Of a DNA stretch of 64,000 nt, positions 48,820-62,961 are shown in pieces. The stretch comes from Thauera sp. K11. Its GTDB lineage: Bacteria; Pseudomonadota; Gammaproteobacteria; Burkholderiales; Rhodocyclaceae. A program made the translations under genes and the position numbers. The stretch lies in assembly GCF_002354895.1 (NCBI RefSeq), contig NZ_CP023439.1:1612001-1676000 (forward strand), read 5' to 3'. The notes under the pieces were generated by a model. That model did not search any database. It worked only from the letters and a program-made list of their open reading frames with translations, and was not told the origin of the DNA. Each line of letters opens with the position of its first letter. The stretch's first letter is position 1.

Positions 48820-49919
48820 AGACCGGCAACGGGATTTCCACCGCCGACCGCGCGCTCGGCGCGCTGATGGGCGCCTTCATCGGCGATGCACTGGCCCTCG
48901 GCCCGCACTGGTACTACGACCTCGACGAACTGCGCGCGCGCTACGGACCCTGGATCTCGGACTACACCGCGCCGATGCCCGGCCACTACCACGCCGGCAT
49001 GCAGGCGGGGCAGTCCTCGCAGGCCGGCCTGCTGCTGCGCCTGACGCTGGAGTCGCTGGCGGTCTGCGGCGGCTACGACGAGGCGGATTTCTGCCACCGC
49101 ATGGACGAGGACTTCTTCCCGCTGATCGACGGCATGCCGATGCACGGCCCCGGCGGCTACACCAGCCAGTCCATCCGCGAGGCGTGGCGCAAGCGCGTGC
49201 AGCAGGGGCTGCCGTGGGGGCAGGTGGGCGGCAATGCCGACAACACCGAGGCCGCCGAGCGCACGCTCGCCATCGCGGTGCGCTACGCGCTCGATCCCGC
49301 CGCGCTGGCCGCCGCCGTCACCCGCAATACCGTGCTGACGCAGACCGATGGCACGGTGGTGGCGATGACGGTTGCCTTTGGCGCCGTGCTCGGCATGCTG
49401 ATCGAGGGCCATGCGCTGGATGCGGAGATCTCCGCGAAGCTGATGGCGCGCGTGAAGGCCGGGGCGCTGCCCTTCCATACCGTCACCACCGGCCATCTGC
49501 AGGCGCCGCGCGCCGGCGAAGCCGAGGCACCGGCCGCCGGCCGCTTCCCGTCGCCGGATGCGCTGCTGACGCCGTCATCGATCGCGCGGGCGGCGCACGA
49601 CCCCGACATCCGCATCGAACCGGCATGGAAGGTGTCGCTGGTGTACGGCATGCCGTGCGCGGTGTATCACCAGTTCCCCGCCGCCTACTACCTGGCGGCG
49701 CGCTTCGCCGGCGACTTCGAGTCCGCCGTGCTGCATGCGGTGAATGGCGGCGGCCAGAACATGGCGCGCGCCATGCTGGCAGGAGCACTCGTCGGCGCCC
49801 AGGTGGGGATAGACGGCATTCCCGCGCGCTTCATCGACGGACTGCAGGAGAAGGATGCGCTGCTGGCGCTGTGCGGGCGGGTGGCGGGGCAGGCGGCGGG
49901 GCAGGCGGCGGGCGCCTGA
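48816..49919 (+). CDS. ADP-ribosylglycohydrolase-like protein lacking the usual metal ligands
   Basis: A 367-residue protein of the ADP-ribosylglycohydrolase (DraG/ARH/J1-crystallin) fold. ALGALMGAFIGDALALGPHW opens it and AVNGGGQNMARAMLAGALVG closes it. Active members have a TDDT-type pair early and a GGDTDT motif late that hold two Mg ions. Here those positions read AGQSSQAG and GGGQNMAR, so the di-metal site is probably lost. The ATG overlaps the ovoA stop (ATGA), so the two proteins are translationally coupled, suggesting a role tied to ovothiol or its precursor. It ends in a repeated GQAAGQAAGA tail. Function unknown. Confidence 0.82.
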   Translation: MKTGNGISTADRALGALMGAFIGDALALGPHWYYDLDELRARYGPWISDYTAPMPGHYHAGMQAGQSSQAGLLLRLTLESLAVCGGYDEADFCHRMDEDFFPLIDGMPMHGPGGYTSQSIREAWRKRVQQGLPWGQVGGNADNTEAAERTLAIAVRYALDPAALAAAVTRNTVLTQTDGTVVAMTVAFGAVLGMLIEGHALDAEISAKLMARVKAGALPFHTVTTGHLQAPRAGEAEAPAAGRFPSPDALLTPSSIARAAHDPDIRIEPAWKVSLVYGMPCAVYHQFPAAYYLAARFAGDFESAVLHAVNGGGQNMARAMLAGALVGAQVGIDGIPARFIDGLQEKDALLALCGRVAGQAAGQAAGA

Positions 49920-50025
49920 ACCTGCCGCGCATTCCAGGCGGCGCGGGCGGCTTTGTGTGGGATACCGGCGAGGCCGAAGCCTGCACTCGCCAGGCTGCGG
50001 TCAGCGATTCTCCCGGGTATGCCCA

Positions 50026-50295
50026 TCAGCACGGCGTTGGCAGCGGCTGATCGGTGCCAAGGCTGTCGGCCCACGCCTGCACGGCCTGGTGGTCGATGAC
50101 GCGGCCGGTGTCCCCGTCGGCCAGCGCCTCTTGGGTCGGGCTGTCGCGCTCTTCTTCCTGGGCGATCCAGGCGGAGAGCGCCTGCTTCACGATCCAGCCG
50201 CGCGAGCGTTCAAGCCGCGCGGCCATCTGATCCACCTTTTCGGCCAGCGGAAGCGGCACGTGTGCGGTCAGCACTTTGGTTGCTGCTTGTGTCAT
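50026..50295 (-). CDS. Orphan ribbon-helix-helix (CopG/ParD-like) antitoxin-type protein
   Basis: An 89-residue protein with an RHH domain at about 8-46 (VLTAHVPLPLAEKVDQMAARLERSRGW is the strand-helix-turn part) and a C-terminal tail VIDHQAVQAWADSLG like that of ParD/RelB antitoxins paired with ParE-type toxins. A strong AAGGAGG precedes the ATG. No toxin frame follows in the 106 nt up to the convergent gene, so the toxin seems to be missing. An operator-like dyad lies upstream. It could still act as a repressor. Confidence 0.82.
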   Translation of the reverse strand: MTQAATKVLTAHVPLPLAEKVDQMAARLERSRGWIVKQALSAWIAQEEERDSPTQEALADGDTGRVIDHQAVQAWADSLGTDQPLPTPC

Positions 50296-50336
50296 GTCGG
50301 GCCTCCTTCATGGGATACGGTCTTCCGGCGAGGTTC

Positions 50337-50378
50337 CGATTCGATTCCAATCGTAGTGATTGGTCTTGAATCGCTCAA
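50337..50378 (-). promoter_or_regulatory. Promoter with nested operator dyads of the RHH gene
   Basis: On the minus strand, TTGAGC (50373-50378), 17 bp, TACGAT (50350-50355). Overlapping it is a perfect dyad CCAATC-N5-GATTGG (50347-50363), flanked by an outer pair CGATTC (50337-50342) and GAATCG (50368-50373). The arrangement fits autorepression by the RHH protein. Confidence 0.6.
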
Positions 50379-50403
50379 GCCAACGGATACCGTCACGGCT
50401 GGC

Positions 50404-50922
50404 TCAGGCTTCCACCGCCATGCCGCGGGTGAACCACTCCGTCAGCGGGCGCGATTCGCCGAGCGTGGCCAGGCGCCGGTCGATCGCGTCGTGGTTGCCC
50501 CACGTCACCCCGGCGAGTTCGCCGGCCGCCGCGCGTGCCTCGATGTCGCCGCAGTAGAGGCCGAGTTCGCGCTGCACGTAGAACCCGTAGGTGCGGCAGG
50601 CCACCGGCCGCTGGGCATAGACGAGGCAGGCCCCTTCCTTTTCATCCAGCAGCGGGCAGACGACCGGGCGCGACGGCGCGCGGCCAAGCTCGGCGACCTT
50701 GCGGCGGATGTCGCCCAGGCGCTGCGGCGCCAGGGCGGCGAGCCCCTGTTGCAGCAGGGCCCATTCGTCCGCCGTCAGGCGCGGCACGTCGGCCAGTTGC
50801 CGGCAGCAGCCGGCGCAGCCGCGCGCGCACTGCCAGTCGGGGTGCGACGCCCGGATCGCGCGGACGCGGGCGTCGACGTCGGCATGCAGGCCGGAGAGCG
50901 GCGAGGGCTCGTCGTTTCTCAT
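50404..50922 (-). CDS. YkgJ-family cysteine-cluster protein
   Basis: A 172-residue protein with the YkgJ/Fli-type CxxGCxxCC-like motif CARGCAGCCRQ at about 32-42, more cysteines (VVCPLLDEKEGACLVYAQRPVACRTYG) and a late CGD. The family is predicted to bind zinc or an Fe-S cluster; function unknown. It is 21 nt downstream of glgP in the same direction, so it is probably the last gene of the glycogen operon. Confidence 0.88.
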   Translation of the reverse strand: MRNDEPSPLSGLHADVDARVRAIRASHPDWQCARGCAGCCRQLADVPRLTADEWALLQQGLAALAPQRLGDIRRKVAELGRAPSRPVVCPLLDEKEGACLVYAQRPVACRTYGFYVQRELGLYCGDIEARAAAGELAGVTWGNHDAIDRRLATLGESRPLTEWFTRGMAVEA

Positions 50923-50943
50923 TGTGGGCAGGGATGGCGGGTT

Positions 50944-53403
50944 TCAGCGCAGGTCGACCGGCGGCGTGTGCCAGATCGTGTCCGCGTATTCGGCGATCGT
51001 GCGGTCCGACGAGAACACGCCCATGCCGGCGACGTTGAGCAGCGCGCGGCGGCTCCAGTCCCCGGCGTCGCGGAAGGTCTCGTCCCCCCTGTGCTGCGCG
51101 ACGACGTAGCTCGCGTAGTCGGCCAGCAGCAGGTAGTGGTCGCCCCAGTTCACCAGGACGTCGAACACCTGCTGGTAGCGGCCGGGTTCGGCCGCGCTGA
51201 ACACGCCGTCGCGGATCGCGTCCAGCGCGGCCTTCAGCGCCGCGTCGTTTTCGTAGTACGTGCGCGGCTGGTAGCCGCGCGCGCGGATGTCGGCGACTTC
51301 GGCGGTGGTGTGGCCGAAGATGAAGATGTTGTCGTCGCCCACCTGCTCGCGGATCTCCACGTTGGCGCCGTCCAGCGTGCCGATGGTGAGCGCGCCGTTC
51401 AGCGCCAGCTTCATGTTGCCGGTGCCGGAAGCCTCGGTGCCCGCGGTGGAGATCTGCTCGGACAGGTCGGCGGCGGGGATGATGCGCTCGGCCAGGCTCA
51501 CCCGGTAGTTCGGCAGGAAGACGACCTTCAGGCGGTCGCCGACGCGCGGATCGCTGTTGATGGTGGCGGCGACGTCGTTGATGAGGCGGATCACCAGCTT
51601 GGCGAACCGGTAGGCGGAGGCCGCCTTGCCGGCGAACACGACCACCCGCGGCACCCAGTCCGCGTCGGGCCGGGCGAGGATGGCCTGGTAGCGGGTGACC
51701 ACGTGCAGCACGTTGAGCAACTGGCGCTTGTATTCGTGCATGCGCTTGACGTGCACGTCGAACAGCGCGTCCGGGTTCAGCTCGATGCACAGGCGCTCGC
51801 GCACGTAGCGCGCGAGGTTTTCCTTGTTCTGCCGCTTGACCGCACGGAAGCGCTGCATGAAGCCCGGATCGTCCACGTATTCGCGCAGCGCGTGCAGGCG
51901 CTCGAGGTCGCGGCGCCAGGACGGGCCGAGGCGTTCGTCGATCAGCGCGGCCAGGCCGGGGTTGGCCTGGGCGAGCCAGCGCCGGGGCGTGACGCCGTTG
52001 GTCTTGTTGTTGAAGCGCTCGGGAAACAGCCTGGCGAAGTCGGCGAAGATGGATTCCTTCATCAGGTCGGAATGCAGCGCGGAGACGCCATTCACCGAGT
52101 GGGATGCCACCACCGCGAGGTAGGCCATGCGCACGCGGCGCTCGCCGTGCTCGTCGATCAGCGACAGCCGGCGCATCAGCTCGATGTCGTGGCCGTTGGC
52201 GGCGGTCACGGCGGTGAGGAAGTCGGCGTTGATGTCGAAGATGATGCGCAGGTGGCGCGGCAGCACGCGGCCGAGCATGTCCACCGGCCAGGTCTCCAGC
52301 GCCTCGTGCATCAGCGTGTGGTTGGTGTAGGAGAACACCTTTCTGCACAGCGCCCAGGCGCGCTTCCAGCCGATGCGGTGCTCGTCCACCAGCAGGCGCA
52401 TCAGTTCGGGGATGGCCAGCACCGGATGGGTGTCGTTGAGGTGGATGCTGACCTTGTCGGGCAGCGCAGCGAAATCGTCGTGGGTGACGAGGTAGCGGCG
52501 CACGATGTCCTGCAGGCTGGCGGACACGAAGAAGTATTCCTGGCGCAGCCGCAGTTCCTGGCCCGACAGGGTGGAGTCGTCCGGGTACAGCACCCGCGAC
52601 ACGTTCTCCGAATGGTTCTTGCTCTCCACCGCGCCGAAGTAGTTGCCGCGGTTGAAGGCGGAGAGATCCATTTCCTCCGTCGCCTTGGCCGACCACAGGC
52701 GCAGGGTGTTGACCACCTCGGTGCCGTAGCCGGGGATCATCTGGTCGTAGGCCATCGCCAGCACGTCTTCGGTGCCGACCCAGCACACCGCGTCGCCGTG
52801 CTGTTCGAGGTGGCCGCCGTAGCGCACCAGCACGCGGATCTCCGGGCGCTGGAATTCCCACGGGTTGCCGTGGGTCAGCCAGTAGTCGGGCACTTCCACC
52901 TGCTGGCCGTCGATGATGCGCTGGCGGAACATGCCGTAGTCGTAGCGGATGCCGTAGCCGAAGCCGGCGATGCCCAGCGTCGCCATCGAATCCAGGAAGC
53001 AGGCGGCCAGGCGGCCGAGGCCGCCGTTGCCGAGCGCGGCGTCGGGCTCGAGGTCGAGCAGTCCGTCCGGATCGACGTCGAGTTCGCGCAGCGCCTGGCG
53101 CACGACCGGCATCAGGTCGGCGGCCAGCATCGCGTTGGTGAAGGTGCGGCCGATCAGGAACTCCATCGACAGGTAATACACCCGCTTGGCGTCCTGCTCG
53201 TAGCAGGCGCGGACGGTCTTCATCCAGCGCTCGACCAGGTGGTCGCGCACCGCGTAGGACACGGCGTGCAGCCAGTCCTCGGTGCGGGCGGATTCCGCGT
53301 TCTTGGCGATCTGGTACATCAGCTTGTTGGAGATCGCCCGCTTGAAGGCGGCGACGTCGCGCGACAGGTGGTCGTACTGATGTTCGAACTGCTGCAGGTC
53401 CAT
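50944..53403 (-). CDS. glgP: Glycogen phosphorylase
   Basis: Releases glucose-1-phosphate from the ends of glycogen. The 819-residue GT35 enzyme has the PLP-lysine motif [23 protein letters not shown] near 70, [20 protein letters not shown], and THGNPWEF. The start [13 protein letters not shown] is chosen over a longer frame reaching back into glgA. It is 40 nt after glgA in the operon. Confidence 0.97.
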   Translation of the reverse strand: MDLQQFEHQYDHLSRDVAAFKRAISNKLMYQIAKNAESARTEDWLHAVSYAVRDHLVERWMKTVRACYEQDAKRVYYLSMEFLIGRTFTNAMLAADLMPVVRQALRELDVDPDGLLDLEPDAALGNGGLGRLAACFLDSMATLGIAGFGYGIRYDYGMFRQRIIDGQQVEVPDYWLTHGNPWEFQRPEIRVLVRYGGHLEQHGDAVCWVGTEDVLAMAYDQMIPGYGTEVVNTLRLWSAKATEEMDLSAFNRGNYFGAVESKNHSENVSRVLYPDDSTLSGQELRLRQEYFFVSASLQDIVRRYLVTHDDFAALPDKVSIHLNDTHPVLAIPELMRLLVDEHRIGWKRAWALCRKVFSYTNHTLMHEALETWPVDMLGRVLPRHLRIIFDINADFLTAVTAANGHDIELMRRLSLIDEHGERRVRMAYLAVVASHSVNGVSALHSDLMKESIFADFARLFPERFNNKTNGVTPRRWLAQANPGLAALIDERLGPSWRRDLERLHALREYVDDPGFMQRFRAVKRQNKENLARYVRERLCIELNPDALFDVHVKRMHEYKRQLLNVLHVVTRYQAILARPDADWVPRVVVFAGKAASAYRFAKLVIRLINDVAATINSDPRVGDRLKVVFLPNYRVSLAERIIPAADLSEQISTAGTEASGTGNMKLALNGALTIGTLDGANVEIREQVGDDNIFIFGHTTAEVADIRARGYQPRTYYENDAALKAALDAIRDGVFSAAEPGRYQQVFDVLVNWGDHYLLLADYASYVVAQHRGDETFRDAGDWSRRALLNVAGMGVFSSDRTIAEYADTIWHTPPVDLR

Positions 53404-53443
53404 GGCGGGTCGGGGTCCGATTGGAAGCGCGGGACGGGCCGTG

Positions 53444-54904
53444 TCAGCCCGCAGCCTGCCGGTAGAGTGCCAGATAGCGCGCGGCGGCGACATCCCAGCC
53501 GCAGGGCCGCGACATCGCGCGGCGCTGCACCTGCCGCCAGTCGGCCGCGCGCCGGTACAGCGCGAGCGCGCGGTGCGCGGCCTGCAGCAGGCCGCCGGCG
53601 GAGAAGTCGTCGAAGACGAAACCGGTCGCATCGGTGTCCAGCGTTTCCAGCCGCGTGTCGGCGACGGTATCGGCCAGCCCTCCCACCCGGCGCACCAGCG
53701 GCAGGGTGCCGTACTTGAGGCCGTAGAGCTGGGTGAGGCCGCAGGGTTCGAAGCGCGACGGCACCATGATGACGTCGCTGCCGGCGATCAGGCGGTGGGC
53801 GAAGGCTTCGTCGTAGCCCAGCCTGACCGCCACCGCGTCGGGGTCGTCGTCGGCCGCGGCGCGGAAGGCCGCCTCCAGCCCGTGGTCGCCGCTGCCGAGC
53901 AGGGCGAACTGCGCGCCCCGGGCGACGAGCGCGGGCAGGGCCTGCAGCACCAGGTGCAGGCCCTTCTGCTCGGTGAGGCGGCTGACGACGCAGAAGATCG
54001 GCGCGCCGGCGGCGGCCTGCAGTCCGAGTTCGCGCTGCAGCGCCGCCTTGCACCCGGCCTTGCGGTCGAGCCCGGCGGCGTCGTAGTTGCCCGTGAGCAG
54101 GCGGTCCGTCGCGGGGTTCCACACGGCTTCGTCCACGCCGTTCAGGATGCCGCTCAGGTCCAGGGCGCGTTCGCGCAGCAGGCCGTCGAGCCCGCAGCCC
54201 TGTTCCGGGCCCTGGATCTCGCGCGCATAGGTCGGGCTGACGGTGCTGATGCGGTCGGCGTAGTACAGGCCGGCCTTCATGAAGTTGAGCTGGCCGTGGA
54301 ATTCCATGCCGTGCATGGCGAAGAAATGGCCGGGCAGGCCGAGTTCGCCGAAGTGGCGGGCGTCGAACAAGCCCTGGTAGGCCAGGTTGTGCACGGTGTA
54401 GACGCTGCCCGGCATGCGCTGGCGGCGGGCCTGCGCGGCGGCGCGCAGGTAGGCGGGGGCGAGCGCCGCGTGCCAGTCGTGGGTATGCACGGCCTCCGGT
54501 GTCCAGTGCGGGTCCAGCCCCTGGGCCAGCGCGGCGGCGGTCCAGCCGAGCAGGGCGAAGCGCAGGTGGTTGTCGGCGTAGGGCTGGTGGTCGGCGTCGG
54601 CATAGGGGCCGCCGGCACGGTGATAGTAGCCAGGCGCGTCGATCACGTAGGCATCCGCCGCGCAGGCCGGCAGGCGGCCGCGGAGCAGGCGTGCGCCGCT
54701 CGCCGCCATCGCCGCGGGGGGCGAGAGCTGCGCCACCTCGACCGGATCGGCGAGCCCGGCGAGGATGGGCGCGAAGCCGGGCAGCAGCACCCGGACGTCG
54801 GCACCCTGCGCCTGCAGCGCGGCGGGCAGGGCGCCGGCCACGTCGGCCAGCCCGCCCGTCTTCAGCAGCGGAAAGATCTCGGCACACACCTGCAGTACGC
54901 GCAT
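53444..54904 (-). CDS. glgA: Glycogen synthase
   Basis: Adds glucose from ADP-glucose to alpha-1,4-glucan. The 486-residue GT5 enzyme has the ADP-glucose motif K15TGGL, the HTHDWHAAL segment, and the C-terminal [20 protein letters not shown] loop. The ATG has AAGGAG six bases upstream; a GTG five codons earlier would overlap glgC. GlgC, encoded upstream, makes its substrate. Confidence 0.97.
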   Translation of the reverse strand: MRVLQVCAEIFPLLKTGGLADVAGALPAALQAQGADVRVLLPGFAPILAGLADPVEVAQLSPPAAMAASGARLLRGRLPACAADAYVIDAPGYYHRAGGPYADADHQPYADNHLRFALLGWTAAALAQGLDPHWTPEAVHTHDWHAALAPAYLRAAAQARRQRMPGSVYTVHNLAYQGLFDARHFGELGLPGHFFAMHGMEFHGQLNFMKAGLYYADRISTVSPTYAREIQGPEQGCGLDGLLRERALDLSGILNGVDEAVWNPATDRLLTGNYDAAGLDRKAGCKAALQRELGLQAAAGAPIFCVVSRLTEQKGLHLVLQALPALVARGAQFALLGSGDHGLEAAFRAAADDDPDAVAVRLGYDEAFAHRLIAGSDVIMVPSRFEPCGLTQLYGLKYGTLPLVRRVGGLADTVADTRLETLDTDATGFVFDDFSAGGLLQAAHRALALYRRAADWRQVQRRAMSRPCGWDVAAARYLALYRQAAG

Positions 54905-54915
54905 GGCCGGCTCCT

Positions 54916-56187
54916 TCACAGCGCCTGCAGCATCTGCTGCGTGACCAGCACCACGCCGCCTTCGGTGCGATGGAAGCGCGTAGCGTCGAGCGCCGCATCC
55001 TCGCCGACCACCAGCCCTTCCGGGATCTTGCAGCCGCGGTCGATCACCACCCGGCCGAGGCGGCAGTGGCGGTTGATCTGCACGTCGGGCAGCACGACGG
55101 CCTGGTCGATCTCCGAATACGAGCGCACCAGGACGTTGGAGAACAGCACCGAGTTGCGCACCACCGAGCCCGACACGATGCAGCCGGCCGACACCAGCGA
55201 GTTGATCGCCTCGCCGCGGCGGCCGTCCTGGTCATGCACGAACTTGGCCGGCGGCAGTTGTTCCTGGTAGGTCCAGATCGGCCATTCCTTGTCGTACATG
55301 TTCAGCGCGGGCGTGGTGGAAGCGAGGTCGAGGTTCGCCGCCCAGTACGCGTCCACCGTGCCGACGTCGCGCCAGTAGGGGCCGGAGAAGGGCGGCGTGG
55401 CGATGGCCGACATGGAGAAGGGGTGGGCCAGCGCCTGGTTTTCGGCGACCGCGCGCGGAATGACGTCCCTGCCGAAGTCGTGGCTGGACGCGGCGTTCTT
55501 CGCATCGTCCTCGAGCAGGTGGTACAGGTAGTCGGCGTTGAAGACGTAGATGCCCATGCTGGCGAGCGACATGTCCGGCTTGCCCGGCATGGCCGGCGGG
55601 TCAGCCGGCTTTTCGGCGAAGGCGGTGATGTTGCGCTGCCCGTCGGTCGCCATCACGCCGAACGCGCCGGCCTCGGTGCGCGGCACCTCGATGCAGCCCA
55701 CGGTGACGCCGCAGCCGCTGGCGGCGTGGTCGGCGAGCATGATCAGGTAATCCATCTTGTACACATGGTCGCCGGCCAGGATGAGGATGTATTCCGGCGG
55801 CCGCGGGTTGGTGCGGATGATGTCCAGGTTCTGGAACACCGCATCCGCCGTGCCCTGGTACCAGTGCTCCTCGTCCACGCGCTGCTGCGCGGGCAGCAGG
55901 TCGAGGAACTCGTTCATCTCGTTGCGCAGGAAGCTCCAGCCGCGCTGCAGGTGGCGCAGCAGCGAGTGGCTCTTGTACTGGGTGATCACGCCCATGCGGC
56001 GGATGCCCGAGTTCAGGCAGTTGGACAGGGCGAAATCGATGATGCGGAACTTGCCGCCGAAATGGACCGCCGGCTTCGTGCGCACGTTGGTCAGGTCGCG
56101 CAGCCGCGAGCCGCGGCCGCCGGCCAGTACGAGTGCGATGGAGCGCCGCGCCAGTGCGCGGCTGTCTGCGCCTTCATGGATGTGCAT
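54916..56187 (-). CDS. glgC: Glucose-1-phosphate adenylyltransferase
   Basis: Makes ADP-glucose from ATP and glucose-1-P, the committed and usually allosteric step of glycogen synthesis. The 423-residue protein has [21 protein letters not shown], the catalytic region [27 protein letters not shown], and a C-terminal left-handed beta-helix domain. GGGAGGAAC precedes the ATG. Confidence 0.98.
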   Translation of the reverse strand: MHIHEGADSRALARRSIALVLAGGRGSRLRDLTNVRTKPAVHFGGKFRIIDFALSNCLNSGIRRMGVITQYKSHSLLRHLQRGWSFLRNEMNEFLDLLPAQQRVDEEHWYQGTADAVFQNLDIIRTNPRPPEYILILAGDHVYKMDYLIMLADHAASGCGVTVGCIEVPRTEAGAFGVMATDGQRNITAFAEKPADPPAMPGKPDMSLASMGIYVFNADYLYHLLEDDAKNAASSHDFGRDVIPRAVAENQALAHPFSMSAIATPPFSGPYWRDVGTVDAYWAANLDLASTTPALNMYDKEWPIWTYQEQLPPAKFVHDQDGRRGEAINSLVSAGCIVSGSVVRNSVLFSNVLVRSYSEIDQAVVLPDVQINRHCRLGRVVIDRGCKIPEGLVVGEDAALDATRFHRTEGGVVLVTQQMLQAL

Positions 56188-56246
56188 GATGTTCCTCCCT
56201 CGTTCTGTCGGACTTCCGGTGATCGCGCCGGCCCTGCCGGCGGTGC

Positions 56247-60148
<3,902 letters not shown>

Positions 60149-60149
60149 G

Positions 60150-62390
60150 TCAGTCACCGCATACCAGCATCACGGTGGCCAGCGGCGGCAGCGTCATCAC
60201 CACCGACTGGGCGCGCTCGTGCCATGCGACGGAGTCGCTGTCGATGGCGGGGTTGCCCACGCCCGAGCCGCCGTAGATGGCCGCGTCGGTGTTGATGATC
60301 TCGCGCCACCGGCCGGGCTGCGGCACGCCGATGCGCCAGCCGTGCCGCACCACCGGCGTCAGGTTGCAGACCACCACCACCGGGCCGCCGTCCCGCGCGC
60401 GGCGCTCGAAGGCGATGACGGAATGCGCGGCGTCGTCGTGGCTGATCCAGGCGAAGCCGTCGGGCGATGCGTCGAGCTGGTGCAGGGCTGGGTAGTGGCG
60501 CAGCACCGCGTTGAGGTCGCGCACCAGCCGCTGCACGCCGGCATGCGGTGCATGTTCGAGCAGGTGCCAGGGCAGGGCGGCATCCGCATTCCATTCGTCC
60601 CACGGTGCGAACTCGCAGCCCATGAACAGCAGCTTCTTGCCCGGATGACCCCACATGAAACCGTAGCAGGCGCGCAGGTTGGCGAAGCGCTGCCAGTCGT
60701 CGCCCGGCATCTTGCGCAGCAGCGAGCCCTTGCCGTGCACCACCTCGTCGTGCGACAGCGGCAGCACGAAGTTCTCGCTGAAGGCATACATCAGCGAAAA
60801 GCGGATCTGGTCGTGGTGGTGCCTGCGATGCACCGGGTCGCGCGCGAAGTAGCCCAGCGTGTCGTTCATCCAGCCCATGTTCCATTTGTAGTGGAAGCCC
60901 AGGCCGCCGCCCTGCAGGTCGGGCGAGGGCGGGCGGGTGACCTGCGGGAAGGCGGTCGATTCCTCGGCGAGCGTGATCGCCTCGGGGCGCTGGGTGCCGA
61001 CGATGTGGTTCATGCGGCGCAGGAAGCCGATCGCCTCGAGGTTTTCGCGGCCGCCCTCGCGGTTCGGGACCCATTCGCCTTCCTTGCGGCTGTAGTCGCG
61101 ATACAGCATGGATGCCACCGCATCCACGCGCAGGCCGTCGATGCCGAAGCGCTCGATCCAGTACAGCGCATTGCCGACCAGGTAGTTGCGCACCTCGGTG
61201 CGGCCGTAGTTGTAGATCAGCGTGTTCCAGTCCCGGTGGAAACCTTCGCGCGGGTCGGCGTGCTCGTAGAGATGGGTGCCGTCGAAGCGCGCGAGGCCGT
61301 GCTCGTCGGTGGGGAAGTGGGCCGGCACCCAGTCGAGGATCACGCCCAGGCCGGCGGCGTGCGCGGCATCGACGAAGGCGCGGAAATCCCACGGCGTGCC
61401 GAAGCGCGAGGTCGGCGCATAGAGGCCGGTGGGCTGGTAGCCCCAGGAGCCGTCGAAGGGGTGTTCGTGCACCGGCATCAGCTCGATGTGGGTGAAGCCC
61501 AGGTCGCGCACGTAGGGCAGCAGTTGCGCGGACAGCTCGCGGTAGCTCAGCCATTCGCCGCGTTCGTTGCGGCGCCACGAGCCGGCGTGCACCTCGTAGA
61601 TGCTGATCGGCGCATCGAGCGCGTTGGCGTGGCGCCGCGCCTCGCTGCCGGCCAGCCCCGGCATCAGCCGCTGCACCACCGAGGCGGTCTGCGGGCGCAT
61701 CTCGGCACGGAAGGCGAAGGGGTCGGACTTGATGCGAAGCCGCCCGTCGCAGCCGAGGATCTCGAACTTGTAGAGATCGCCTTCTCCCACCTGGGGCACG
61801 AAGATCTCCCACACGCCGCATTCGTGGCGCAGCCGCATCGGGTGGCGGCGGCCGTCCCAGTCGTTGAAGCTGCCCACCACCGACACCCTGCGGGCGGCGG
61901 GGGCCCAGACCGCGAAGCGCGTGCCGGCGATGCCATCGACCAGGTTGGGATGCGCGCCCAGCCATTCGTAGGGCCGGTGGTGCGTTCCCTCGGCGAGCAG
62001 CCAGACGTCCATGTCGCCGATCAGCGGCGGGAAGCGGTAGGGGTCGTCGATGTCGGATTCGTGCCCGGCGCCGCCGCCGGGCGCCGTCCATGCGACCCGA
62101 AGCCGGTAGGGGAAGGGCCTGCGCCGGCGCGGCACGAGGCCGGTGAAGAGGCCGCTGCCGTCCTGGCGGACGAGGCTCGCCACGCGTCGCGCCCCGCCGT
62201 CCAGCACCGCCACGGCGTGCGCGCCGGGCAGCAGGGCACGCACGATGACTGCGCTGCCGGCGACGTGCATGCCGAGGACGGAGAACGGGTCGCCGTGCGT
62301 GGCCTGCATCAGGGCCGCCAACGTACCGGGATCGACGCGGCCATCGGCGGGCGAAGCGTCGTCGGGAGCATCACGTCGTGTCTTGGCCAT
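60150..62390 (-). CDS. glgB: 1,4-alpha-glucan branching enzyme
   Basis: Makes alpha-1,6 branches in glycogen; first gene of the operon. The 746-residue GH13 protein has an N-terminal domain ([11 protein letters not shown]), CBM48 ([20 protein letters not shown]), barrel motifs [25 protein letters not shown] (nucleophile Asp), ITLAEEST (acid Glu) and [15 protein letters not shown]. No clear promoter was identified in the roughly 230 nt between glgB and the tRNA-Cys terminator. Confidence 0.98.
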   Translation of the reverse strand: MAKTRRDAPDDASPADGRVDPGTLAALMQATHGDPFSVLGMHVAGSAVIVRALLPGAHAVAVLDGGARRVASLVRQDGSGLFTGLVPRRRRPFPYRLRVAWTAPGGGAGHESDIDDPYRFPPLIGDMDVWLLAEGTHHRPYEWLGAHPNLVDGIAGTRFAVWAPAARRVSVVGSFNDWDGRRHPMRLRHECGVWEIFVPQVGEGDLYKFEILGCDGRLRIKSDPFAFRAEMRPQTASVVQRLMPGLAGSEARRHANALDAPISIYEVHAGSWRRNERGEWLSYRELSAQLLPYVRDLGFTHIELMPVHEHPFDGSWGYQPTGLYAPTSRFGTPWDFRAFVDAAHAAGLGVILDWVPAHFPTDEHGLARFDGTHLYEHADPREGFHRDWNTLIYNYGRTEVRNYLVGNALYWIERFGIDGLRVDAVASMLYRDYSRKEGEWVPNREGGRENLEAIGFLRRMNHIVGTQRPEAITLAEESTAFPQVTRPPSPDLQGGGLGFHYKWNMGWMNDTLGYFARDPVHRRHHHDQIRFSLMYAFSENFVLPLSHDEVVHGKGSLLRKMPGDDWQRFANLRACYGFMWGHPGKKLLFMGCEFAPWDEWNADAALPWHLLEHAPHAGVQRLVRDLNAVLRHYPALHQLDASPDGFAWISHDDAAHSVIAFERRARDGGPVVVVCNLTPVVRHGWRIGVPQPGRWREIINTDAAIYGGSGVGNPAIDSDSVAWHERAQSVVMTLPPLATVMLVCGD

Positions 62391-62623
62391 GATCAGCAGT
62401 GCTCGCCCGGTGCGAGCGGATTGGTTGCACGCGTCATCGATTCGAATGTTCGCGCAAATCGGCGGCGGCGTGGCGGAAATCGATGGGCGGCGCCACCGGT
62501 TTCACGGCCTTGCGCCCTGGGGCGGCGAGGGCCACCGAGTGCATCGCGGGCCTCGGGTGTCGGCCGACTTCGTGGGGCGCACCTGCAGGCTCTGGAACGG
62601 AAACGCAGGGCGGGATACGGACG

Positions 62624-62661
62624 CAAAAAGCAGAAAACCCGCGCCGGGCGGGTTTTCTGCT
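62624..62661 (-). terminator. Intrinsic terminator after tRNA-Cys
   Basis: A perfect 14-bp stem (62629-62642 with 62648-62661), 5-nt loop, followed on the minus strand by five Ts. It ends the pgsA-side tRNA transcript. Confidence 0.88.
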
Positions 62662-62669
62662 CGATCTAC

Positions 62670-62743
62670 TGGAGGCGCGACTCGGAATCGAACCGGGGTA
62701 CACGGCTTTGCAGGCCGCTGCATAACCACTCTGCCATCGCGCC
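62670..62743 (-). tRNA. tRNA-Cys (GCA)
   Basis: A 74-nt cloverleaf with encoded CCA. The acceptor GGCGCGA pairs with TCGCGCC, and the anticodon loop CTGCAAA carries GCA. It is 73 nt after tRNA-Gly and probably cotranscribed with it, a frequent pairing near pgsA in proteobacteria. Confidence 0.97.
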
Positions 62744-62816
62744 ATGATCTGCTGGCCGGCTGCCGGTCCGTCTGGCCTGCCGAGGGAACGAGCGGCATGC
62801 TCGATCCAGGAATGCT

Positions 62817-62892
62817 TGGAGCGGGAAACGAGTCTCGAACTCGCGACCTCAACCTTGGCAAGGTTGCGCTCTACCAACTGAGCTATTCCCGC
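62817..62892 (-). tRNA. tRNA-Gly (GCC), minus-strand copy
   Basis: A 76-nt cloverleaf with encoded CCA: acceptor GCGGGAA/TTCCCGC, anticodon loop CTTGCCAAG with GCC. Identical over 76 nt to the plus-strand copy at 63754-63829. It is transcribed from a perfect-consensus promoter. Confidence 0.98.
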
Positions 62893-62907
62893 TCGGGAAA
62901 GACCGCC

Positions 62908-62935
62908 ATTATAGTTAGCGAAACCCGCCTGTCAA
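62908..62935 (-). promoter_or_regulatory. Consensus sigma-70 promoter of tRNA-Gly/tRNA-Cys
   Basis: On the minus strand TTGACA (62930-62935), 16 bp, TATAAT (62908-62913); both boxes are perfect. It lies 15 nt before the tRNA 5' end, between pgsA and the tRNA. Confidence 0.92.
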
Positions 62936-62961
62936 CCGGAAATCCATTCCGGATCGGCCGC

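Noticed and set aside
49855..53718. Open frame of nearly 1290 codons opposite glgP and its neighbours
   Set aside because: It runs through several convergent genes on the opposite strand and shows only His/Val/Gln-rich shadow sequence.
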